64,000 nucleotides of DNA from JACVCS01 sp038328575 (lineage in GTDB: Bacteria > Planctomycetota > Phycisphaerae > Phycisphaerales > UBA1924): contig JBBQMD010000009.1 of the NCBI GenBank assembly GCA_038328575.1, positions 1-64,000 on the forward strand, in the 5' to 3' direction. The first letter of the stretch is position 1. Each line of letters opens with the position of its first letter. The notes under the pieces are model-generated. The model worked only from the letters and a program-made list of their open reading frames with translations, was not told the origin of the DNA and did no database searches. Below are positions 26,833 to 33,907 of the stretch, piece by piece. The position numbers and the translations under genes were made by a program.

Positions 26833-27924
26833 TCAATCGCGGACGAGCTTCATCGTGATGAGGTCCTGCACGTCCAGCAGGCCCACCGGCTTGCCATCCC
26901 GATCAACAACCGGGATCTCGTCGCGCCGGAACTCGCGCACCATGCGCACGGCGTCGCGCAGCAGTTGATCTTCGAATAGAGAGCCGGGCGAGCGCGTCAT
27001 GTGCCCGCTGATCGGCTCGCCGAGCGAGCCGGGGTTTTTGAGCACCAGCCGGCGCAGATCGCCATCGGTGAACAGACCGGTCATGCGGAAGCTCGCGCGA
27101 TCGATGAGGACCACCGCGCCGGGCCGGCGCCCGGAGGTCTCACTGTTGGCCAGCGCCACGCTCACGCTCAGGTCATCGGCCACCGGGATCAGCGTGCGGT
27201 CCGCGACGCGGAAACGCAGCGCGTCGGTCACGGGCCGGAGCATTGCGCCGAGAGACCCGCCGGGATGGCGTCTCGCAAAGTCCTCGTCACTGAAGCGCAG
27301 GCGTGTCGAGGCGCAGAGTGCCAGCGCATCGCCCAGGGCGAGCTGCGCAGTGGTGCTGGCCATGGGGGCGGGCGAGAGCTCGTCCTCGCACTCGCCGACT
27401 GCCAGCAGCACGCTGGAGCCGTGACGCAGGCCCGAGTCGCGAATGCCGGAGGTCATCGCGATCACGCAGATGTCGTCCTGGCGGAGTTGGGCGGCGAGCG
27501 CGACGAGCTCTTCGGTCTCGCCGGAGTATGAGATGGCAATGCAGATATCCTGCTTGCGGAAGGAGCCCAGATCACCGTGCGCGGCTTCGGTGGGGTGGAC
27601 AAAGTGGCTGGGAATTCCCAGCGACGTCAACGTCGCGGAGATCTTTGCGCCGATGAGGCCGGACTTGCCGAGCCCGCTGACCAGAACGATGCCGCCCGCG
27701 GCGGCGCAGGTGACGATCCGGTCAACCGCTTCGTGAAACGAGTCGCCGAGATGATCAACAAGCTGGCCCACGGCGTGGCTCTCAGCGTTGATGATCCGCT
27801 CCGCGAGCCGGCGCTCCTGCTCACGCGATGGCGCGCCGCCGCCGCGCGGCGCGTGGACGCCCTGCTGGCCGGAGTCCGTGCCGGCGGCTGGGGTCAGTGT
27901 GCGGGGTGGCAGAGGGTGGGTCAT
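26833..27924 (-). CDS. kdsD: Arabinose-5-phosphate isomerase KdsD
   Basis: KdsD converts ribulose-5-phosphate into arabinose-5-phosphate, the first step of Kdo synthesis. The 363-residue protein has an N-terminal SIS sugar isomerase domain with VLVSGLGKSGLIGAKISATL, HPTEAAHGDLG and ISYSGETEEL, then ARRHPGGSLG. Two CBS domains follow (about 235-363), ending in VVDRDGKPVGLLDVQDLI. The start at 27924 (MTHPLPP) was chosen because the 85 codons upstream in frame are Arg/Pro-rich and look non-coding; no clear promoter box or ribosome site is seen. The gap 27925-28152 shows no gene. Confidence 0.88.
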   Translation of the reverse strand: MTHPLPPRTLTPAAGTDSGQQGVHAPRGGGAPSREQERRLAERIINAESHAVGQLVDHLGDSFHEAVDRIVTCAAAGGIVLVSGLGKSGLIGAKISATLTSLGIPSHFVHPTEAAHGDLGSFRKQDICIAISYSGETEELVALAAQLRQDDICVIAMTSGIRDSGLRHGSSVLLAVGECEDELSPAPMASTTAQLALGDALALCASTRLRFSDEDFARRHPGGSLGAMLRPVTDALRFRVADRTLIPVADDLSVSVALANSETSGRRPGAVVLIDRASFRMTGLFTDGDLRRLVLKNPGSLGEPISGHMTRSPGSLFEDQLLRDAVRMVREFRRDEIPVVDRDGKPVGLLDVQDLITMKLVRD

Positions 27925-28152
27925 AATCGGGCGAACGAGCCGGGCGCGTGGGCGGTGATTTGCGGGCACAGTTGTACCGGCGAGCCCCGCAACGCGTCCA
28001 CCGGCAACGGTACACTCACCGACGCGCTCAGGGCGCGGCGTGCCCGGTGGATCGGCCGAGCCGCCAGTAACATTCGCCCGCGCGGGCGCGCCGGTTTGGC
28101 GGCGGTTTGATCGTGGTTTTGGCGCGAGTGTCGAGTTGGTTTGGAGGGTCGT

Positions 28153-29052
28153 ATGTCCGTCATTGATCATCGCGTGCATCTTGAGGCGTTTGACGGGCCG
28201 CTAGACCTGCTGCTGTTCTTGATCCGCAAGGACGAGGTGGACATTCAGGACATCCCGATGGCGAAAGTCACCGAGCAGTTTCTCAGCGCTATCAAGGGCG
28301 AGAGCGCGATTGAGAAGCTCGATATCGAAACCGCCGGGGAGTTCCTTCTCATGGCGGCGACGCTGATGGAGATCAAGTCGCGCATGCTGTCCCCTACGCC
28401 GAAGGCGGCGGTGGAGGGCGAGCCAGCCGCGCCCCGCGCCGCGGAGCTGGACCCGCGTGCGGATCTGGTGCAGCGCTTGCTCGCGCACAAGCGGTTTCGC
28501 GACGCGGCGCTGATGCTCGAGAAACGCCGGGCGGAGTGGGAGGCTCGCCTGCCAGCCGCGGCGGCGGGGGTGCCGGAGACGCCGGAGGCCGAGCTGACGG
28601 TGGAAGCGCCGGTCGAGCTGCAGGAAATCGAGATCATCGACCTGGTCGAGGCCTTTGCGCGGATCATGGCGACCGTCGATTTCTCGCGCGTGGGCGAGCA
28701 TCGCGTCGCCGACGACGAAACGCCGATCGAGCTTCACCAGGCCGACCTGATGGAGTTGGTCACGCGAGCGGCGGCGGAGTTTGTTGCTCGCGCGTCAAAC
28801 GCTCAGGCCAACGCTAACGCCGACGCGGGCGGGGCGTCGATGCGTCCGGGGATTGAGCTGCGCCAGGTCTTTGCTGGGCGCACGAAGGCCGAGGCGGTGG
28901 GTCTGTTCCTGGCGATGTTGGAGCTGATCCGCCTGCGGAAAATCGACGTGCGGCAGGACGGCGTGATCGACCAGATTTGGGTCGAGCCCGCGGCGGATAC
29001 GCAGGCGAGCGCGGGGCCGACGGGCCCGGTAGCGACGCCGCCGACGGCGTAG
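28153..29052 (+). CDS. scpA: Segregation and condensation protein A
   Basis: ScpA is the kleisin subunit of the bacterial condensin SMC-ScpAB, which compacts and separates chromosomes. The 299-residue protein has the diagnostic N-terminus FDGPLDLLLFLIRKDEVDI, then the helical ITAGEFLLMAATLMEIKSRM-like segment (DIETAGEFLLMAATLMEIKS). The winged-helix C-terminus contains EAVGLFLAMLELIRLRKIDV. A Pro/Ala-rich tail follows. The ATG at 28153 has GGAGG 7 bases upstream; a TTG four codons earlier is less likely. No smc or scpB gene is in the window. Confidence 0.92.
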   Translation: MSVIDHRVHLEAFDGPLDLLLFLIRKDEVDIQDIPMAKVTEQFLSAIKGESAIEKLDIETAGEFLLMAATLMEIKSRMLSPTPKAAVEGEPAAPRAAELDPRADLVQRLLAHKRFRDAALMLEKRRAEWEARLPAAAAGVPETPEAELTVEAPVELQEIEIIDLVEAFARIMATVDFSRVGEHRVADDETPIELHQADLMELVTRAAAEFVARASNAQANANADAGGASMRPGIELRQVFAGRTKAEAVGLFLAMLELIRLRKIDVRQDGVIDQIWVEPAADTQASAGPTGPVATPPTA

Positions 29053-29116
29053 TGGCTGGATGACGATCGTGAAAGCCAAACGAGCAGGGCGTGCCGCACA
29101 CTGTGATCGCTTGATC

Positions 29117-29127
29117 TACCCTTGACA
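29117..29127 (+). promoter_or_regulatory. Leaderless-type promoter of the deaminase gene
   Basis: TACCCT at 29117-29122 lies 5 bases before the ATG at 29128. Confidence 0.6.
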
Positions 29128-29583
29128 ATGACTCAAGACCAGATTGACCGGGTTGCGTTTGAGGCCGCGCTTGAGCAGGCGGAGAAGTCGCAGCGCGAGG
29201 GTGGCATCCCGATCGGCTCGGCGCTGGTGGATCCGACGGGGGCGGTCGTCGGGCGAGGGCACAACCTGCGGGTGCAGAAGGGCGATCCCACCGCCCACGC
29301 CGAGATCACCGCGATCCGCAACTGCGGGCGGCGGCGCGACTGGCACACGCTCACGCTCGCCAGCACGCTCAGCCCGTGCGCGATGTGTACCGGGGCGACG
29401 GTGCTGCATCGTGTCCGGCGCGTGGTCATCGGCGAGAACACCACGTTTCAGGGACGCGAGGACTGGCTGAAGAGCGAGGGCGTGGAGGTGGTCTTGCTTG
29501 ACGACCCGCGCTGCGTGGCGCTGATGCGCGAGTTCATCGACAAGCGGCCGGAGCTTTGGAACGAGGACATTGGCGTGCCATGA
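29128..29583 (+). CDS. Cytosine deaminase-like (yeast FCY1-type) zinc deaminase
   Basis: This 151-residue zinc-dependent deaminase belongs to the CDA/tRNA-adenosine deaminase superfamily. Zinc ligands are His57 in HAE (Glu59 is the proton shuttle) and Cys84 and Cys87 in SPCAMC. Beyond these, the CTGATVLHRVRRVVIGENTTF stretch (zinc end onward) and especially the end REFIDKRPELWNEDIGVP resemble yeast cytosine deaminase, which ends in WFEDIGE. I therefore prefer free-base cytosine deaminase over TadA, and no second tadA copy is visible. Substrate is inferred from recalled similarity only. Its stop is 5 bases from the convergent transporter gene. Confidence 0.75.
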   Translation: MTQDQIDRVAFEAALEQAEKSQREGGIPIGSALVDPTGAVVGRGHNLRVQKGDPTAHAEITAIRNCGRRRDWHTLTLASTLSPCAMCTGATVLHRVRRVVIGENTTFQGREDWLKSEGVEVVLLDDPRCVALMREFIDKRPELWNEDIGVP

Positions 29584-29588
29584 TGTCT

Positions 29589-30347
29589 TCAGTCCTTCAG
29601 ACTGAACGGCGTGAAGTTCGTGTTGGTGTCGAAGTAGTCTTCGCCCTCGGCGCGCTTGAGAAAGTTCACCAAAGCGTACGTCAAGGGCGTGAACAGCACC
29701 TCGACGCCGACCTTGAACAGCCAGTTGAAGATGACAATCTTGACAAGCGTTGACGTCTCCCAGATGCCGTAGAACGCGATTGGGTAGAACAGCACGCTGT
29801 CGGCGAGTTGCCCGACGAAAGTGGAGCCGATTGTACGGGTCCAGAGCATGCGCCCGCGCGTGAGTACTTTCATTTTGGCCAGCACGAAACTGTTGAGAAA
29901 GTCACCGACCCAGAACGCGACGATCGATGCGATCACGATGCGGGCGGTGTTGCCGAAGACGATTTCCAGTGCTGGCACGATCTTCTCGTTGAACGGCTCG
30001 GCGGGGTTTGCCGGCAGCGCCAGCACGACGCTGGACATAATGGTCGCAAAGATCATCGCGCCAAAGCCCGCCCAGATGACTTTGCGGGCTCTTGCGTAGC
30101 CGTAGACCTCGGTGAGCACGTCGCCGAAGATGTAGCTGATGGGAAAAAAAATGTTGCCGGCGCCGAACACGAGCATCGAAGTCCAGAAGAGGCCGGTGGT
30201 GCTGGACCAATCCGGGACGATGTTGAGCCCCAGGTCGATCGCGCAGGCCTTGCCGGGGCCGATGAGGTTCGAGCACAGCAGCACGACCACAAAGGCCACC
30301 ATCACAAAGTCGAAGTAGCGATACTGTCGGACACGCTCGGTGCTCAT
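29589..30347 (-). CDS. Queuosine precursor transporter (YhhQ/VUT family)
   Basis: This 252-residue inner-membrane protein of the VUT/YhhQ family imports queuosine precursors (preQ0/preQ1). Six hydrophobic segments are visible, starting with FVMVAFVVVLLCSNLIGPGK. The signature PISYIFGDVLTEVYGYARAR follows the second segment, and WTRTIGSTFVGQLADSVLFY follows the fourth. The family has no further catalytic residues. TATGCT lies 8 bases before the ATG at 30347. The 3' end almost abuts the convergent deaminase gene. Confidence 0.85.
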   Translation of the reverse strand: MSTERVRQYRYFDFVMVAFVVVLLCSNLIGPGKACAIDLGLNIVPDWSSTTGLFWTSMLVFGAGNIFFPISYIFGDVLTEVYGYARARKVIWAGFGAMIFATIMSSVVLALPANPAEPFNEKIVPALEIVFGNTARIVIASIVAFWVGDFLNSFVLAKMKVLTRGRMLWTRTIGSTFVGQLADSVLFYPIAFYGIWETSTLVKIVIFNWLFKVGVEVLFTPLTYALVNFLKRAEGEDYFDTNTNFTPFSLKD

Positions 30348-30361
30348 TTGCGTGGAGCATA
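30348..30361 (-). promoter_or_regulatory. Leaderless-type promoter of the transporter gene
   Basis: Minus-strand TATGCT (30361 down to 30356) lies 8 bases before the ATG at 30347. Confidence 0.5.
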
Positions 30362-30436
30362 TCCGACGCGATGGGCCGTCAAGCGGGGTGATTGCGCCTC
30401 ACCGCCCGGGTGGCTTGATGCCATCCCTACGCGATG

Positions 30437-31747
30437 TCACGGGTTCGGCACTCGACGGATGATGATCGCGGTCTGATCGTCGTCAAAGGGGCGGCCGCGT
30501 GCGAACTCGCGCGTCGCGGCCCCGATGGCCTCGAGCATCATGGCGGCGCTGGCGCGCGTGCCGCAGGTGCGCACCACGTCGAGCACGCGATCGGTTCCGA
30601 ACTGCGCGTGATCGGGGTCAAGGGCCTCGAAGAATCCGTCGCTGATGAGCAGGAACGAATCACCCGGCTCCAACCGAAACGGCTCCACATCGTCAACGGT
30701 AAACTCCAGATCCAGGCCCAGCGGCATGGCGCTGGCATCGCGGATCTGCGCCTCGCCGCTGGCCTTGAGCAGGATGATCGGCGCCTGCCCCGCGGCGACG
30801 TAGCGGATCGTGTGTTCCAGCGGGTCCAGCGTGCCCATGAACGCCGTGACGAAGCGCCCCATTGGCAGGTCATGGCAGAGCTGCGCGTTGACCTGGTGGG
30901 CGATGAGCGGGAGATCGGCATCGAGGCGCGCGCCCATGCGGAACATGGCGCGAAACTGGCCGGCGCTCAGGGCCGGGCCGATGCCGTGACCGGTGGCATC
31001 GCCCAGCGCGAACAGCAGCGGCGCGGCCCTGCCAGCCTCAAAGTCATCCGGGCTCACCCCGGGCTGGAACAGGTCGTACGCGTCGCCCCCGGTTTCTTCC
31101 GCTGGCTGGCTGACGGCCGCGAGGTCGTAGCCGTCAATCTGCGGCAAGCGCTTGGGGAAGCCCGCCTGCTGGATCTTGCGCGCGATCGAGAGGTCGTGCT
31201 CGATCTTGTTCTTGCGAGCCTCGGCCTGCAAAAGCTTGGCGCGGCGCAGGGCGAGCGCCGCCTGGACCGAGAGGATCCGTGCGACGGTCTCATCGCCGGC
31301 GTCAAAGCACTGGCCCTTCTCAGGGTCTTTGTTGAGGACCTGCGCGACGCCTTCGAGCGTGGCGCCGCTGGAGAGCAGCGGGATCGTGAGCATGTTGCGG
31401 GTTCGAAAGCCAGTCTTGCGATCGACCTCGGGGTTGAAGCGCCCGTCGGCGTAGCAATCGGGGATGTTGAGGATCGAGCGCGTGCGGGCCGCCTCGCCGG
31501 CGATACCCTTGGTGATCGGGAAGCGGATCTCGGTGGCGCCGTGACCCTGGCTCATGAAGAGCTCGCTGGTTTTCTCGTCAAACTGAAACACGCTGGCGCG
31601 CTCGGCATGAAGCCCGTCGCGCATAGCGTTGATGACAAGGTTCAGAACCTCGGCCAGGTCGTTGGTCGCCTGCAAGCGTTCCAGGACCGCGAAGGCGCGC
31701 ATCAACGCGCCTGCGGAGGCTTCGATCATCGGTGGGGCTTCGCTCAC
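30437..31747 (-). CDS. GAF-domain PP2C/SpoIIE-type protein phosphatase
   Basis: This 436-residue cytoplasmic regulator pairs a GAF sensor domain with a PPM/SpoIIE Ser/Thr phosphatase. The GAF part (about 10-170) shows ASVFQFDEKTSELF, ITKGIAGEAARTRSILNIPD and MLTIPLLSSGATLEGVAQVL. A helical linker (SIARKIQQAGFP) leads into the phosphatase, with metal motifs GGDAYDLF, LFALGDATGHGIGPAL, LLISDGFFEA and DDQTAIII. Such enzymes usually act in partner-switching pathways with anti-sigma factors, but none is nearby. Translation is taken from a GTG at 31747 (VSEAPPMIEA) because TACACT lies 6 bases upstream; the frame is open for 40 more codons that look non-coding. Confidence 0.85.
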   Translation of the reverse strand: MSEAPPMIEASAGALMRAFAVLERLQATNDLAEVLNLVINAMRDGLHAERASVFQFDEKTSELFMSQGHGATEIRFPITKGIAGEAARTRSILNIPDCYADGRFNPEVDRKTGFRTRNMLTIPLLSSGATLEGVAQVLNKDPEKGQCFDAGDETVARILSVQAALALRRAKLLQAEARKNKIEHDLSIARKIQQAGFPKRLPQIDGYDLAAVSQPAEETGGDAYDLFQPGVSPDDFEAGRAAPLLFALGDATGHGIGPALSAGQFRAMFRMGARLDADLPLIAHQVNAQLCHDLPMGRFVTAFMGTLDPLEHTIRYVAAGQAPIILLKASGEAQIRDASAMPLGLDLEFTVDDVEPFRLEPGDSFLLISDGFFEALDPDHAQFGTDRVLDVVRTCGTRASAAMMLEAIGAATREFARGRPFDDDQTAIIIRRVPNP

Positions 31748-31759
31748 GAGGCAAGTGTA
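31748..31759 (-). promoter_or_regulatory. Leaderless-type promoter of the phosphatase gene
   Basis: Minus-strand TACACT (31759 down to 31754) lies 6 bases before the GTG at 31747. Confidence 0.6.
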
Positions 31760-31854
31760 AGCGAACCGGTCGGGTCGCGTCTGAAGAGTTCGGCGCTTTG
31801 GTACACTGAAATCTAGGGGGTTGCCATTGGAAACGGCACGGCGCGGACCACGCG

Positions 31855-31865
31855 TATAGTTGCTC
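31855..31865 (+). promoter_or_regulatory. Leaderless-type promoter of the xdhC-like gene
   Basis: TATAGT at 31855-31860 lies 5 bases before the ATG at 31866. Confidence 0.65.
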
Positions 31866-32801
31866 ATGACCGAAGCGGCTCACGTTTTGAGCGAGGCGGC
31901 GGATGCGGCGGCGGCGGGTCGGGCGTTTGTGCTTGCAACCGTGATCAGGGCCCAGGGCTCGACGCCTCGCGGCCCCGGCGCGATGATGATCTGCCTGCCC
32001 GCGCCGCAACTCGGCGACGACGCCAGCTCGCCGGCGCAGATCGTCGGCACCGTCGGGGGCGGGCAGTTTGAGCGGCTCGTGCTCGACGACGCGCGCCGGA
32101 TGCTGGCCGACCCGACCAGCGCGCCCAACGTCGGGCGCATCGAGCGCTATGTCCTTGGTGCTGAGAGCGAGCAATGCTGCGGCGGCGTCGTCGAGGTCTT
32201 CCTCCAACTGCACAGCGCCTCCCAACGCGTCGTGATCTTCGGTGCCGGGCACGTTTCACGCGAACTGGTGAAGATGCTGCGAGCAGCGCCGATTCGCGCA
32301 GTGGTCGTGGATGACCGCGCGGACTGGAACACCGAAGCAAGATTCCCCGGTGCCCAGCACGTGTCGAACTTTGACGAGGGCGTTGCGATCGCGCGAGGCG
32401 ACGCCAAAGTCGAGGGCGGCTTTGCTCTGGTCATGACCTGTTGCCATCAGACCGACGAGCGATTGCTGCGGGCGCTGCTGGGTGAGGCGGGAGAGCCGCG
32501 GTTTGTGGGGCTGATCGGCAGCCGCAGCAAGCGGGCGTGCCTGTTCGGGCGATTGGTCGCATCGGGGATCGATGAGGCGCGCGTGGCCAAGGTGCGCTGC
32601 CCGATCGGCGTGGGCGACACCGGCAAGGAGCCGGGCACGCTGGCGGTCAGCATCGCGGCCCAGGTGCTCATCGAAACCAAGCGGGCCCGCGACGAGGCAT
32701 CAGGCGTCACGCGACGCGCCAGCGCCGCACTCAGCGATCTCACGGAGCAGCCATGGGATCTCACGGAGAAGCCATGGTCCCGCTCGACCACTGGCGCGTG
32801 A
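31866..32801 (+). CDS. XdhC/CoxI family molybdoenzyme maturation protein
   Basis: XdhC-type proteins bind molybdenum cofactor and help insert its sulfurated form into xanthine-dehydrogenase-family enzymes. The 311-residue protein has the XdhC_CoxI N-terminal domain (RAFVLATVIRAQGSTPRGPG, TVGGGQFE, CCGGVVEVFL). It also has the C-terminal Rossmann domain (VVIFGAGHVSRELVKML, VVVDDRADW, MTCCHQTDERLLRALL, GLIGSRSKRA, IGVGDTGKEPGTLAVSIAAQ). The last 40 residues are a low-complexity tail that overlaps the next gene. The downstream MobA-like enzyme fits cofactor maturation, but no molybdoenzyme subunits are in the window. Confidence 0.85.
   Translation: MTEAAHVLSEAADAAAAGRAFVLATVIRAQGSTPRGPGAMMICLPAPQLGDDASSPAQIVGTVGGGQFERLVLDDARRMLADPTSAPNVGRIERYVLGAESEQCCGGVVEVFLQLHSASQRVVIFGAGHVSRELVKMLRAAPIRAVVVDDRADWNTEARFPGAQHVSNFDEGVAIARGDAKVEGGFALVMTCCHQTDERLLRALLGEAGEPRFVGLIGSRSKRACLFGRLVASGIDEARVAKVRCPIGVGDTGKEPGTLAVSIAAQVLIETKRARDEASGVTRRASAALSDLTEQPWDLTEKPWSRSTTGA
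32736..32777 (+). repeat. Tandem 21-base duplication of a ribosome site and start codon
   Basis: Two adjacent 21-base copies (32736-32756 and 32757-32777) differ at one base. Each has CACGGAG, five bases and ATGG, so the MobA-like gene has two in-frame ribosome site and start codon pairs. Confidence 0.8.
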
Positions 32802-33502
32802 TCGTCCTCGGTGCCGGGCGCGGCACGCGCATGGGCACGCCCAAAGCGCTGATGAGGTTCCGCGATCAGGCGTGGTGGTGCTTCCAGCGCGAGCGACTGC
32901 GCTCGATCTGTCGGCGACCAATCTTTGTCGTGTCTGACGCTGTCGCTCGTTCGATGGACGACGAGTCTGGCGGTCCGCTTGATGTTGACATCGTGCGAGC
33001 CGCGCCGGATGCGCCCATGTTCGCGAGCGTCGTCGCGGGCCTGCGGCGAGCGCTGCAAGGTGAGGAAACGATGGCTGGTGGTGGCAATGACGGCAACTGC
33101 GTTGGCGTTGGCGCTGGCACCTGTTCGTGCGCGGGTGTCGCGTTGCTGCCGATCGACACGCCCGTGGCGCTCGCGTCAACGTGGGTGAAGGTGATCGAAC
33201 GAGCCGCGAGCGAGGGCCGGCCCGCGTGCCCATCTCCCGCGCCCGGGCATCACGGTCACCCGCTGGCGATCCCGTTGGTCTGGCTTCGTGCCCACGCGCC
33301 AGCGTTGTTGAACGTCAGCGGGGTGGGCTCGGGCGACGCGATCGATCCAGCGGCACGCTTGGACGACATCATCCGCCCGGCGCGATTGATTGTGCCGGTC
33401 GATGACCCGCGGTGCGCTATGAATCTGAACACGCCCGCAGACCTGGAAACGTTCGAAGTCTTCGAGCGCGCCAACCCACGGCCAAGCGCCACGCAATCGT
33501 GA
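32753..33502 (+). CDS. MobA/MocA-like nucleotidyltransferase
   Basis: This 249-residue cytoplasmic enzyme belongs to the MobA-like NTP transferase group, which attaches a nucleotide to molybdopterin (MocA adds CMP, MobA adds GMP). The nucleotide-binding motif is VIVLGAGRGTRMGTPKALM. The central LLPIDTPVAL matches the family metal-binding LPxDxP pattern, followed by HHGHPLAIP. A Gly/Asn/Cys-rich insert sits just before this strand (around GGGNDGNCVGVGAG). It can start at 32753 or 32774, each ATG with GGAG five bases upstream, and overlaps the xdhC-like gene by 49 or 28 bases, so the two are coupled. It may instead act on another sugar or cofactor phosphate. Confidence 0.7.
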   Translation: MGSHGEAMVPLDHWRVIVLGAGRGTRMGTPKALMRFRDQAWWCFQRERLRSICRRPIFVVSDAVARSMDDESGGPLDVDIVRAAPDAPMFASVVAGLRRALQGEETMAGGGNDGNCVGVGAGTCSCAGVALLPIDTPVALASTWVKVIERAASEGRPACPSPAPGHHGHPLAIPLVWLRAHAPALLNVSGVGSGDAIDPAARLDDIIRPARLIVPVDDPRCAMNLNTPADLETFEVFERANPRPSATQS

Positions 33503-33577
33503 CCGTCGCCCGACCCGCGTGCGTCATCGTGCTGTCTCGCTGCGCCCGCCCCGCCCGTGCCCGTTCACACTCGCGCT

Positions 33578-33874
33578 TCAATCATCGTCGATGATCTCGA
33601 CACCCGCCTCGCGCAGCAGCTCGCGCCAGGCGGTCGCGGCGGGCCCGCCGCGCTCTGAGAACGAGCCGGAGGCGGCGCGATGGACGAGCGCTTGCACGTC
33701 CTCGATGGTGAACAGCCATTTGAGCCCGCCGTGCCCGGGGCCTTTGACACGGGCCGCCTTGCGGATGGTGTCAAAGGTCTTGCCCGAGAGGCCGCTGACC
33801 TCAAGAAGCTGGCTCTTGGAGAACTGGGGCACCCCCGGGGGGGGAAGTGGTTTTCGTACTTGGCCGGGTCGCAT
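33578..33874 (-). CDS. Small putative HTH (MerR-like) DNA-binding protein
   Basis: This is a 98-residue protein of unknown role. FSKSQLLEVSGLSGKTFDTI, then KWLFTIEDVQALVHRA, resembles the helix-turn-helix plus wing of MerR/excisionase-type proteins. The C-terminus is acidic (VEIIDDD). It has a TAAACT box 7 bases before its ATG, like the larger genes here, which supports it being real. It lies between the MobA-like gene and the deiminase gene. Confidence 0.6.
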   Translation of the reverse strand: MRPGQVRKPLPPPGVPQFSKSQLLEVSGLSGKTFDTIRKAARVKGPGHGGLKWLFTIEDVQALVHRAASGSFSERGGPAATAWRELLREAGVEIIDDD

Positions 33875-33887
33875 ATGGCGGAGTTTA
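33875..33887 (-). promoter_or_regulatory. Leaderless-type promoter of the small HTH gene
   Basis: Minus-strand TAAACT (33887 down to 33882) lies 7 bases before the ATG at 33874. Confidence 0.5.
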
Positions 33888-33907
33888 GGGAGCGCAGATG
33901 CGTCGCG

